Source: Paludibacteraceae bacterium (GTDB lineage: Bacteria > Bacteroidota > Bacteroidia > Bacteroidales > Paludibacteraceae). From it: DNA of 42,491 nt. A program made the translations under genes and the position numbers. The notes below the pieces were generated by a model that searched no databases, was not told the origin of the DNA, and worked only from the letters and a program-made list of their open reading frames with translations. This document shows positions 16,471 through 25,212 of this stretch, piece by piece. The DNA lies in assembly GCA_016297215.1 (NCBI GenBank), contig JAEDGZ010000020.1:1-42491 (forward strand), written 5' to 3'. Position 1 is the stretch's first letter; the number at the start of each line of letters is the position of its first letter.

Positions 16471-16902
16471 ATGGGATTATTTGATTTTTTTAGTGGAAAA
16501 CCACAAGTATCTGAGCAGCAGTTAATGCAAAAGTGCATGCAAGCTGTGGGCTATTATCAGAAAAGAGATTTTGCTACAGCAGCAAAGTATTTCTCTGAGT
16601 ACTTTGATTTAAAGGGATTTGGACGCTTCCCTCGTCTTGACGCTGATGATTACAGGATGTATCTGAATCTAATGCTGAGTCAGTTCTATTCACGTAATTA
16701 TTCTGAGTGTATAAAAACATGTCAAAAAATTTTGAAGTTAAATGCAAATTCAAAAGATGCTTATGCTTTCATTGCTATGTCTCAATTTAAGCTTGGCTAT
16801 ACAAGTGAAGCAAATGTAAATTGGAATAGAGCAAGAGAACTTGGGAATGACTTGGCTATTATATTCTCGTCTGTTTCGGATGTTAAAATGGAAGGTTTTT
16901 AA
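16471..16902 (+). CDS. Small TPR-repeat protein, first gene of the DarT operon
   Basis: The product is 143 residues and helical. Two to three tetratricopeptide-like units can be seen: AVGYYQKRDFATAAKYFSEYF near the start, then LMLSQFYSRNYSECIKTCQK and AYAFIAMSQFKLGYTSEANV. There is no signal peptide or membrane segment, so it is probably a cytoplasmic adaptor. The ATG at 16471 is preferred over the upstream in-frame TTG. The next gene starts 20 nt downstream. TPR proteins bind partner peptides, so a role in holding the complex formed by the following genes is reasonable but not shown. Confidence 0.75.
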   Translation: MGLFDFFSGKPQVSEQQLMQKCMQAVGYYQKRDFATAAKYFSEYFDLKGFGRFPRLDADDYRMYLNLMLSQFYSRNYSECIKTCQKILKLNANSKDAYAFIAMSQFKLGYTSEANVNWNRARELGNDLAIIFSSVSDVKMEGF

Positions 16903-16922
16903 TTATTAAATGTAGGTATACT

Positions 16923-17501
16923 ATGATGGTAGATATGACACAAGCCTATACAGAGGCTACAAATAATATCCGTACTTGGAGAACTAGATATTCGGCAGAT
17001 GAGTATCCACACAAGATTGTAATTAATATGATGTACCGCGCATACACAATGCGACAGGTATGGAACGATTTTATGTTTGGGCGTTTGCCTCGATATAATA
17101 ATTTTACCACTGCAATAGGTGAAATGGAAAAATATTATAGCGCAGTTGCATATAATTCGGTAAAAGATAATCTTCTAGACTGGCTGGGAAGACAACCTAA
17201 CGAGCAAGTTGGCACTTTAACATTTTCAAGGTATGAACGTCTTGCGTCTCTTGCTGAAAGTGACCGCACAAAAAAAGAGGAGTTAGAGTTTTCGTATATT
17301 TTTGAACTCTTATGTGATAAGTGCGTTTTGTATTATTTAGCTATTCGACAGTGTGGTAAATCTTCTGTGGAAGCAATACAGTTGCTTACGGGATATATTA
17401 TTGAGGACATTCCGCAAATTGACTATACCATTGCTAAACAAGCTTTTATACAATTAGGTATCGGGAGATATATGCACGAACATTATACTCCATTACCGTG
17501 A
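16923..17501 (+). CDS. Unknown helical protein, second gene of the DarT operon
   Basis: The product is 192 residues, mostly alpha-helical, rich in Tyr and Arg, with no membrane segment. It has a central region such as DNLLDWLGRQPNEQ and a C-terminal helix pair. I recognise no family or catalytic motif. Two ATGs stand in tandem at 16923. The gene ends 7 nt before the DarT-fusion gene, so it is part of the same transcript. Its place between a TPR protein and the toxin suggests a structural or sensing role in the same system. Confidence 0.65.
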   Translation: MMVDMTQAYTEATNNIRTWRTRYSADEYPHKIVINMMYRAYTMRQVWNDFMFGRLPRYNNFTTAIGEMEKYYSAVAYNSVKDNLLDWLGRQPNEQVGTLTFSRYERLASLAESDRTKKEELEFSYIFELLCDKCVLYYLAIRQCGKSSVEAIQLLTGYIIEDIPQIDYTIAKQAFIQLGIGRYMHEHYTPLP

Positions 17502-17508
17502 TTAGAGT

Positions 17509-19320
17509 ATGGATCTTCTTCCTTTCATAGAGCAATTTAGTAATTTCGTTTCTCAGGTTCCTGGCTTGAGCGACTACATTGTTGGCAAAGGTCATTCTAA
17601 TGATATAAGAGCTTCAATAGAGTCGTATCGGGTTGAATTGCAAAACAATGGGGCTCTAACACCTCAACTAGACCTGATGTTAAAGATTCTTCTTGAGAAG
17701 TGGAGCTTTATAGAGGAACATTCACCCAAAGGGATTTTTTATGTTAATCCTCATTTGGCTGTGGATGATAGTAGTATCTTGGAAGAGTTCTTTAAGGATA
17801 CCAAAGATAAAGTTCAAGGAGTAAGTTTCGAAAATGCTAAGAATCAGCATTATATTCGTATAAAAGAAAAGATTGTTCGACAGCAAGTTGACTATTCGGA
17901 GATATACGAAAAATATTTGGATTGCGACCATCCATATATTTGTGCACAAATTGCTTGCGCTTATATCAATGCAAAACAATATGATGTGGGGCTTGTATTT
18001 TTGCAGAAAGCACTTATGCACGTGTTTGCTGCGCCTAATATCTATTGGCATAACCAACTTGCAGTTAATGGTTGTGTAGATGCACTATATGAGTTGCAAT
18101 TTCAATTAGGTCCTATAGGCATGGACCGGTTGGCAGGAGTTTTACCAGGTGGAAGATATTTTTTCCTTAGGTGTTTGTATCTCTTGTTATCGCGCGCAAT
18201 CTACATGAATGGAGATACAGAGAAGGAGTTTGATGGAGTTCATGTACCTCAAGGAATTATTTCAAAAATCAATTATTATTCTTTAAGAGGAGATTTAATT
18301 CTTCATTACCGGTCGGACTTTGCAATAATCTTTGGTATGGGGGTAAACCCTGATATTCAATTTATGTCAGATAAAGCCTATGCCCATGCTATTGCAGAAC
18401 AATATGACTTAGGAATTATTACAAAATCAGCATATAATGATTCTTTGAAGATGTATCGTCATGGTAGTTTAATACCTAATGCTACTGGAGGATATGCTGA
18501 AATTGAAGATGCTACATGGGGGGAGCTTATAGAAAGAGGGCGAGTTCGAAGTATAGAATTAGCAAACTCATTATACGAAGAATATTTACAAGGTAAGTTC
18601 GTCGTTTCACGCTCTGTACTGGCGGATGTGATTGGGTACTTGCATAATTATGTGGTTGACTCAACTTTAAGTTACAATGATTTCATTGAGCGGAGAAATG
18701 TAACTTACCAAACAGCTTGGGAGTCGTTTAAGCAAGATTTTTCCAAAGATTCGACATATGAGGTTTTGTGTGCTCAATTCGAACAATCTAAATCTTGCGC
18801 TACTGAGATTGCAGAATACTTACGTAAAAATAACATTGAGTATTTATATCATTTTACCGATAGAAAGGATCTTGCATCTATTATTAAGAATAAAGGTCTC
18901 TTTTCTTGGAAATACTGTGAAGAAAATAAGATTTTGATACCTGTTCCTGGAGGCGATAACTTATCACGTAAACTCGACTTGAAGTTTAATTTGGAAGATT
19001 ATGTTCGCTTGAGTTTTTGTGAAGACCATCCTATGGTATATCGATTAAAGAGTAGTGGATGTGATCTTGTATTACTAAAGATTAAGGTAGATGCTTCATG
19101 GAGCAAAGATACATTATTTTCTGATATGAATGCGGCAGCTTCATTGCATCATCATGGTCCAAACTTTGAGGATTTACTTCGCGTAGACATGAGGGCGGTG
19201 AAGAGGAAAAGGATTTATAGAGATGACCCTGATTTCTCTAAACATCAAGCTGAAGTGATGGTCAAAACATTTGTTCCAATTGAATACATAGTTAATATTG
19301 ATAGTCCGATTACATTATGA
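17509..19320 (+). CDS. DarT-type ADP-ribosyltransferase with large N-terminal helical domain
   Basis: The product is 603 residues. The C-terminal 160 (about 440-603) form a DarT (DUF4433) domain. DarT enzymes use NAD+ to ADP-ribosylate DNA bases (thymine or guanine). Visible signatures are YLYHFT at 445-450 (NAD-binding His448), DLASIIKNKGL just after it, VRLSFCEDHPMVY at 499-511 (the family's F-x-P-M-x-Y region), and HQAEVMV at 579-585 with E582 as the likely catalytic Glu. A flexible SDMNAAAS / HGPNFEDL stretch may be the substrate loop. The first 430 residues are helical with TPR-like pairs (for example CAQIACAYINAKQYDVGLVF) and are not part of stand-alone DarT proteins of about 200 residues. 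The TGA overlaps the next ATG by four bases, the coupling expected for a toxin and antitoxin. Substrate base is unknown. Confidence 0.85.
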   Translation: MDLLPFIEQFSNFVSQVPGLSDYIVGKGHSNDIRASIESYRVELQNNGALTPQLDLMLKILLEKWSFIEEHSPKGIFYVNPHLAVDDSSILEEFFKDTKDKVQGVSFENAKNQHYIRIKEKIVRQQVDYSEIYEKYLDCDHPYICAQIACAYINAKQYDVGLVFLQKALMHVFAAPNIYWHNQLAVNGCVDALYELQFQLGPIGMDRLAGVLPGGRYFFLRCLYLLLSRAIYMNGDTEKEFDGVHVPQGIISKINYYSLRGDLILHYRSDFAIIFGMGVNPDIQFMSDKAYAHAIAEQYDLGIITKSAYNDSLKMYRHGSLIPNATGGYAEIEDATWGELIERGRVRSIELANSLYEEYLQGKFVVSRSVLADVIGYLHNYVVDSTLSYNDFIERRNVTYQTAWESFKQDFSKDSTYEVLCAQFEQSKSCATEIAEYLRKNNIEYLYHFTDRKDLASIIKNKGLFSWKYCEENKILIPVPGGDNLSRKLDLKFNLEDYVRLSFCEDHPMVYRLKSSGCDLVLLKIKVDASWSKDTLFSDMNAAASLHHHGPNFEDLLRVDMRAVKRKRIYRDDPDFSKHQAEVMVKTFVPIEYIVNIDSPITL

Positions 19321-19949
19321 TATTTGTCGAGAATAAGAAGAGAAAAATTGAAAGGATTCAAAAGGAACATCCAGGGGCTTATATATTGGATTTAACCTCT
19401 TCTTCTACTGCTTATGCACAGAAATTAAGCCCATTTTATCCTCATGGTGGCATACCTATTCATTTTTCTGAAGGCGAATATGCTATGTCCATAGAAGGAA
19501 TATGGCAGGGTTTAAAAGTTTTTGAATATTATGATATTGATCATGCCTCGTTTTGTAATAATACGATGAAAGGACTTAAACGTACTGTTCGTAAGTATGG
19601 TGCACCATTAGGACATAGAAAAGGAACGCATGGTACCGAATTACTATCGTATTATGAAGCAAGGATGCTCATTTATTTGCCATCTTATAAATATATATTG
19701 GAAAAAATTCCTGAAGTGTACAGAATCGTTCAGCGCATTAAAGAACAATCTAAAATTTCAGATATAGTATTTTTAGATTATGCCACTAATATTGATGTGA
19801 GAGATACTTCATCTCCTTTGTCTCATGCAGGGCTTGTGAAATTATATATAGAAGATTGCTACCCAACCTATAATCCTTTAATCAAAGAATATAGTTTAGA
19901 TGAACTTCAAAGTCGTAAAACATTAAAGAAAAGTAAAAAAGTCAACTAA
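19317..19949 (+). CDS. NADAR-like protein, probable antitoxin of the DarT gene
   Basis: The product is 210 residues. The segment Y41-P-H-G-G..S58-I-E60-G-I-W-Q64-G-L-K67-V-F carries the S-x-E-x3-Q-x2-K pattern that NADAR (YbiA-like) proteins use at their ADP-ribose site, in the right place after a YP-containing strand. A second conserved region, YGAPLGHRKG near residue 105, resembles the downstream G-R segment. NADAR proteins remove ADP-ribose from guanine and act as antitoxins to some DarT enzymes. The four-base ATGA overlap with the DarT-fusion gene supports that pairing. The match is divergent and may correspond to DUF6939; the enzyme call is inference from motif plus context. Confidence 0.7.
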   Translation: MIFVENKKRKIERIQKEHPGAYILDLTSSSTAYAQKLSPFYPHGGIPIHFSEGEYAMSIEGIWQGLKVFEYYDIDHASFCNNTMKGLKRTVRKYGAPLGHRKGTHGTELLSYYEARMLIYLPSYKYILEKIPEVYRIVQRIKEQSKISDIVFLDYATNIDVRDTSSPLSHAGLVKLYIEDCYPTYNPLIKEYSLDELQSRKTLKKSKKVN

Positions 19950-19977
19950 CACTTTTTTAGATATTAGAGCACTTGAT

Positions 19978-20197
19978 AATACCTCCGTTGGCTGTTGCAA
20001 AGAGCCAACTAAGACCACACTATTTTTTTGACATCTACCTCCAGTGGGGCAGAGATATTTATGCCTGACGGCATGGGGTGTATACCTCTGGTGGTTTCGC
20101 CTATACTCGGCGGGAGTAGATTTGAGTATACCTCCGGTGGCTCCTGCGGACGTGCCTGCAATACCCGCCCAAGAATTGGGACATCTACCTGCGGTGC
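19978..20197. repeat. Hairpin-rich ACCTCCGGTG repeat, block 2
   Basis: It begins about 30 nt after the NADAR-like gene. Core copies lie near 19979, 20037, 20092, 20127 and 20186. The first spacer holds GTTGGCT / AGCCAAC, the next ATGCC / GGCAT, the next a CGCC / GGCG-like pair. About 117 bp are shared nearly unchanged with block 1. Confidence 0.85.
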
Positions 20198-20247
20198 AAA
20201 TATATTTTACACTTTTTTCCCAAAAAAATACTTTTTATTCAAGAGCC

Positions 20248-20281
20248 GGACACAAAATGTCCATTTGATGTATTATCTTTG
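20248..20281 (+). promoter_or_regulatory. Probable promoter with inverted repeat
   Basis: TATCTTTG at 20274-20281 fits the -7 element. No TTTG is found at the right distance; instead a 5-bp inverted repeat GGACA-CAAAA-TGTCC (20248-20262) occupies the -33 zone, as an activator or repressor site might. Confidence 0.45.
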
Positions 20282-20316
20282 CAGCGTGAATTAAAAAATA
20301 ATAAAAAAAATACGCT

Positions 20317-20538
20317 ATGACACCCAAGCAAATCCTCAAAGATGTCTATTTAGATTTAAATATTCGTCGCATTGCCAACCGCTATTTTGATAAACCAGGT
20401 ACGTGGTTGTATCAAAAGTTTGATGTAGATAATCAGACTGATAAATCTAACGATTTCTCAGCTGAAGAACGTGAACAACTTAAAAACGCATTGTATGATC
20501 TGGCAGAACGCATAAAGTCAGCCGCAAATGGTTTATAA
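20317..20538 (+). CDS. Small DUF5053-like protein
   Basis: The product is 73 residues with no signal peptide. The sequence MTPKQILKDVYLDLNIRRIA, then a YFDKPGTWLYQKFD segment, then an acidic helix ending DLAERIKSAANGL resembles DUF5053, small proteins of unknown role common in Bacteroidales. The gene is complete, with its own probable promoter and a terminator 30 nt behind. It stands between repeat blocks 2 and 3 as a single-gene cassette. Confidence 0.7.
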   Translation: MTPKQILKDVYLDLNIRRIANRYFDKPGTWLYQKFDVDNQTDKSNDFSAEEREQLKNALYDLAERIKSAANGL

Positions 20539-20570
20539 GTCACTATAAAAGATGGATGTATTTTATGAGA

Positions 20571-20599
20571 CGCAGGCTAAGTGCCTGCGCTCATTTTTT
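20571..20599 (+). terminator. Terminator behind the DUF5053-like gene
   Basis: Stem CGCAGGC (20571-20577) pairs with GCCTGCG (20583-20589), followed by six T residues. As at 15163-15193, a repeat block starts immediately afterwards. Confidence 0.8.
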
Positions 20600-20601
20600 A
20601 A

Positions 20602-20756
20602 GGGTTGTTTACCTACGGTCTTCCGTCCTCGCGGGGCGGTGTTTACCTGCGGTGCTATCGCCTTTACGGCGGGTGTGGATTTGAGTATACCTCCGGTGGC
20701 TCCTGCAGACGTGCCTGCAATGTACCATCCATTGATTGGGACACTACCTGCGGTGC
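20602..20756. repeat. Hairpin-rich ACCTCCGGTG repeat, block 3
   Basis: Positions 20602-20656 are identical to 15194-15248. The block goes on with a CGCC / GGCG spacer, a TATACCTCCGGTGG core near 20684 and a final ACCTGCGGTGC at about 20746. It is followed by the 28-bp array. Confidence 0.85.
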
Positions 20757-20836
20757 AAAAATATATCATATAGAGCCCGATACCGCCCGCTCGCCAAGAG
20801 TGGGCGCAAGGCGCAAGGGCGCAAAGGTCACACCAA

Positions 20837-21535
20837 GACCGCAGAGGTACACGGAGCAAATGGAGACTGATAGGCACGCGTGATGTGGTGGGACTTTTAA
20901 GGTTGGCGCAATATATGGAGACTGCAAAGGTATTTTGTAACGATGAAGACTGCAAGCGCAAAAGCGTAGGCGAAGACTTTTCCGCTTTAGTTCATACGAA
21001 GACTGCAAAGGCTTTCGGGAACTATTGAGACTGCATAGGGTTTTGTGACATGGTGGAGACTCTTGAGGTTGAGGAACAAACGGAGACTGCATAGGTGCGC
21101 GAGGTATTAAGGGACTGCAAGGGTGGCAAAAGATAGGCAGAGACTCTCTCGCTTTTGATTGTATAGTGACTGCATAGGTGCGCAAACCACATAAAGACTA
21201 TATAAGGTCGCGCGTGATGTGTAGAGACTTTTAGAGGTTGCAAAGTAAACGAAGACTGCAAAGGTGCGCGGAGCATAGCAAGACCACAAAGGGCGCAAAG
21301 TACATACAAAGACTATTTCGCCTTTAGGGCATAGTGGGACTGCATAGGCACGCGGAGCAAATAAAGACTTTTCAAGGTTCGCGCCCATGTGCAAGACTGC
21401 AAAGGGTTTGAGGAGTAAGGCGAGACTATAGAGGGCAAAAAGATATAGAAAGACTTTTGAGGCTCTCGGTCAATTGATGGACTGAAAGGGCAAAAGTGAC
21501 ACAAATAGACTGCGTGCATATTCCGCTAAAAATAG
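20837..21535. repeat. Array of 25 degenerate 28-bp units
   Basis: Units start with GACT (rarely GACC) at 20837, 20865, 20892, 20920, 20948, 20975, 21001, 21029, 21058, 21085, 21113, 21142, 21168, 21196, 21226, 21254, 21282, 21311, 21338, 21366, 21395, 21424, 21452, 21480 and 21508. The spacing is 26-30, mean 28. A loose consensus is GACTGCAAAGGTGCGCG followed by about 11 variable purine-rich bases. In the first 18 units every third one is GACTTTT-like, giving a higher-order repeat of about 84 bp. Minus-strand open frames of 95-139 codons cross it but look like by-products or relics. It ends at the phage remnant. Confidence 0.88.
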
Positions 21536-21580
21536 AGTACGAGCGCGCATATCTAAAGCAGGGCGGTTGGGGGGCGTTCG

Positions 21581-21841
21581 TTAAGGGCTCAAGATGTATC
21601 AAGCACTATCACAGCCCCTGTGAAGATTGCCAAGGCTTCAGAAGACGGTCGGCTCAATGCTACACTAGCTGCTACGGCTAAGACTTTAGCCTCCTATAGT
21701 AGCAGAATGAAAGACCTTTCATCTCGTTTGAATGAGCCGTTTGTCACTGTGAACACCGTCACAGGTGATACGGGCATTAAGAAAGCCCAAGATGAATACG
21801 AGCAACTGATACGCAACAAAACCCCTAAATCTAGAAGATAG
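21581..21841 (+). pseudogene. Phage tail tape-measure-like protein, C-terminal fragment
   Basis: About 87 residues (AQDVSSTITAPVKIAKASED, then a helical stretch with LAATAKTLASYSSRMKDL and a basic end) resemble the tail end of a phage or conjugative tape-measure-like protein. The frame has no start codon of its own beyond a GTG at 21620. It is cut off upstream by the 28-bp array and followed one base later by another phage-type gene. The family call rests on style and context rather than a strong motif. Confidence 0.45.
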
Positions 21842-21842
21842 T

Positions 21843-23627
21843 ATGGAAATTCTAATCAATGACATGCCCGCAGTACTCAAGCAGAAATTGAGTTTTGATT
21901 TTGTATTTGAGAACCGCTATTTCTCGGGAGCGGACGCTTATTCTATGACCATCAGTTTCCCGCTGAAGCATAGCGCTCAAAACCTTAGGATATTTGGTCA
22001 TATCAACCGCGTGGATGTAGAGAAAGGTAATCTGAAACTACCTTGTACCATTAGGCATGGTAAGTTCGTTAAGTCAGGTTCAATAGCTATCACAGCCATT
22101 GATGATGTAGAGGTGAAAACCCAATTTCTTGAAGGTCGTTCTGCTGACAATTACGCATCATCATTTGATGATTGCTATATCAATGAGTTAGAATTAGGCT
22201 ATCCCGATACTACGCCAAGTAGTGTTGATGCCTCAAGGCAGAATGGCTACGATCAAGGAGCGAAATGGTTGTGTTATCCTTGGGTTAATAATAACACGGG
22301 TAATGTGCAGAATGATATGTATGTGTTTGCTCACCATACCAGTTGGGAAAGTTCTGTGAAAGGATTATCTTTTCAGCCATACCTTATATACATAGTAGGG
22401 CTAATCCTTGAAAAGCTCGGCTATACTTACGATTTTACAAAGTGGATTGATACTCCTTATCGCCACTTAATCATCTGCAATGCTTTGCCGTATGCTTGGG
22501 AGATTAAGAACTGGGCAGCTGCTCTGCCTCATTGGACGGTTACGGAGTTGCTGGAGCAGTTAGAGTACCTCATGAACTGCGAGTTTGATGTAGATCACAT
22601 ACGCAAGCATGTTTCCTATCAAACTTCCCACGAAGCCATCACGAACAGTGGAGAAGTGACACTCTCCCGTGTTCTGGATGATTACTCCGTTAGCGTGGAA
22701 GATGCTGCTAGTTGTAAGTATCGCGAGCGGCAGAACTTTATGTTTGCAGAGTGTGACCACAAAATGCAAAAGTATCATTCTTGCCCTAAGTTCATTGAAG
22801 ATCATCGCAAGTTCCTTAGACAAAACACCGAGTGGCGAGATGTAGATACTATCGCCAATTACGCATCGCAAGTGCAGCCCTATTTGGCAACTACTGAACC
22901 CTATAAGGCGGGCATTCAGCAGTGTGTGACATACGTAAAGGATGTAGATTGCTACTTTGTCCTGCGCATGGTCAGCAATGTCATTGAAGGACATGCTACT
23001 GACCTCAATTTGCCGTATGGCACTTCGTATCGGTTTATGTAACCCATCAATCGTTTTGCACCTCTCATCATGGACGAGGATGCGGACACCATAGAACTCA
23101 AAATCGTTCCTGCGTGGATTGATGATACTACACCAGAGAAAGGGCAGGTTATATTCCTGCCATTGGGCGACTATGGCACGGACATCAAGAACCAAGAACT
23201 CACGCCAGACGAGGCGTTCGCTCAAATGCGCACCAATGGTGATTATTATATCAATAATATGACCCAGCAAGAAAGCACCGAGTTTTTGGACAAACTCTTC
23301 GTCGCCTTTTCGGAGGGCATTAGAGGTCCACTCAAATATCCACGTCCTACCATTGACACCATCGAGGTGATGTCGGATGGTGGCTATTTCTCCAAGCCGC
23401 ACTCGCTGTCCCTTCAGTTCGCCTACTTCAAGGATAGTCATTATGCCCGAAAGATTGACCCAATACACAAATACTCCTTCAAATTCCTTTCGGATGACAT
23501 ACCTAACGTGCGGGCTCTGTTCTATATCAAGGGTAAGCAGTTCATCTGCGAGAAGATTACTGCTACCTTCAACGAACATGGAATGAGTCAGCTCCTCAAG
23601 GGTGATTTCTATGAGGTCGTGGGATGA
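21843..23627 (+). pseudogene. Prophage tail-associated protein interrupted by an in-frame TAA
   Basis: Two open frames (21843-23042 and from about 23043 to 23627) are in the same phase, separated only by the TAA at 23040-23042. Read through it they give about 594 residues without other stops: MEILINDMPAVLKQKLSFDF at the start, a YRFM/PINRFAPLIM junction, and FYEVVG at the end. I recognise it as a Bacteroidales prophage structural protein (tail or baseplate type) but cannot name it. It directly follows the tape-measure-like fragment, as in a tail module. A nonsense mutation in a dying prophage is the simplest reading; recoding or two separate peptides are alternatives. Confidence 0.6.
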
Positions 23628-23658
23628 TACACTAAATATATGCGCACGCGCGGGCGCG

Positions 23659-25052
23659 TTATGATTTCTTCTCATCCCCAATAATCATGGATGGTGCAGC
23701 GTTATTGAGTTTCTTGATGAGGTTAGGGTTCTTGTGATTGCCGTAGCGCGTGGTCATGCTCAGGTCGCTATGACCTGCAGCTTGCATCACATCCAAGGCA
23801 GGAATACCTTCCTCCAGCATGCTATTGATACCACTATCACGCAATGAATACAATTGGTATTCCTTTGGCAGTTTCATCTCATCACGCATGTCAATCCATG
23901 TGTTGGTAAAGGAGTGTTGCGACATAGGCTGCTTACCACATTTCCAACTCTTATCGGCAAACAAGTAGTCCGTTGGCTTGGCATGCTTGGTGTGTTCCAA
24001 TAGCATTTGCTCTAGTAGTGTGTCCATACGGCTATCACGCGATTTGCCGTTCTTGGTCTTATCGCCAGGCAAGTGGATGCAATGATTGACGAAGTCAATG
24101 TCCTCCACCTGTATGCGCGTGATCTCGATAGGTCGAATGAGCGATGTGAACACCATCTGCATGATGATACACATAGCTGGGTTATTCTCCTTGAAATAGT
24201 TGAAGATTCGTGTACGGTCTTCCGCAGGGATAATAGTACGTGTCTTCTCGCCCTCGCGTTTCTTCTTGATCTTAGCAAATGGGGTCTCTGTGAGATAGCA
24301 GTGCTCCACAGCCCATGTGAAGACACCACGTCCCATCTTCATGTTATTGTTGTAGGTTCTTGGGGAAACGCGCTCTGCATGCAGGCGGGTGCGTACTACT
24401 TTTTTGCCGTTGGAGTTGCCACCTCTATTGACGAACTCCAAGTACTCCACAGCTATCTCCTGCGTAAACTCACCCGTAGTAAGAGTAGGGTAGTTCTTTT
24501 GTAGCCACTCTGCCAATTGCTTGCAGAAAGTGCTATAGCTAACCATGGATGTTTTCTTGAGTTCTTTGGATTTCTCCTTGATGAACTCCTCAAACATCTT
24601 CTGCACAGGTGTCTCGCTACGCTTGGTTGGCTTGCTTGCCTCGCTCACAGTAGGCATAGGCGCGACTGCTTGCTCTGCCTGATGTTGCTCGGCTTGCACA
24701 GATGGCAATGGTGGCAGAGGTGCTGCATACTGCATTACGGGTGCATAGCAGGCACAGGCACATATTGCACAGGATTAGGCAATACCATTGGCATTGTCTG
24801 CATAGGTGCATAGTGCATTTGTAGCTGATTGTTGATGGACATAATGACAGATTCTGCTTTCACTTTGAAGTCTGCCATTGTGGAACTTTGTTTCCAAAGA
24901 CGATTAAGTCTAATGCGACCTCTTTGGTACTGATTTTCGTCATTTAGCGTTGCATACTCGATGTACCAACCTTGAGATTTGTTGTTGTACAATCTTGCCT
25001 GACGATAGCTCATGGAGGTAGCCCCTCCGAGATTTACTTGAAAATTTGACAT
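23659..25052 (-). pseudogene. Tyrosine recombinase (integrase), split into two frames
   Basis: The N-terminal part (25052-24735) carries the arm-binding region SMSYRQARLYNNKSQGWYIE and QRGRIRLNRLW, typical of Bacteroidetes phage-type integrases. The second frame (24735-23659, 358 codons) carries a Pro/Gln-rich linker, the SAM-like core-binding domain, and the catalytic domain. In the latter are LIRPIEITR (first Arg), YSLRDSG (second Arg, with Tyr in place of the usual His), GHSDLSMTTRYGNH (His and the Tyr nucleophile). The two frames meet at TAATG with one base of overlap in the middle of the linker, so this is either a frameshift or a stop-start pair able to reinitiate. It points away from tRNA-Thr, whose 3' end lies 160 nt off, the usual place for such an integrase. 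Confidence 0.85.
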
Positions 25053-25212
25053 TTTTTTTCTTCGGTTTGTCTCAAATGGAAAACCGAAGAAAGTCATTAG
25101 AAAATACGAGAATCGTCAGCATTTTTGGTATCACTTTGGGTATCAAAAATGGTAACGATTTTGCTATCATTAATAATCGTAAATTCATAACTCACTGATT
25201 ATTAGTATTTGA

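Noticed and set aside
20766..21519. Minus-strand protein-coding genes across the 28-bp array (frames of 68-139 codons)
   Set aside because: Several overlapping frames exist because the repeat lacks stop codons in places; 28 is not a multiple of three so the frame shifts at each unit, and no frame has a start context or known domain.
20837..21535. CRISPR array
   Set aside because: Unit length is 28 bp in all, with no constant repeat plus unique spacer of about 30 bp, the units are degenerate along their length, and no cas genes are near.
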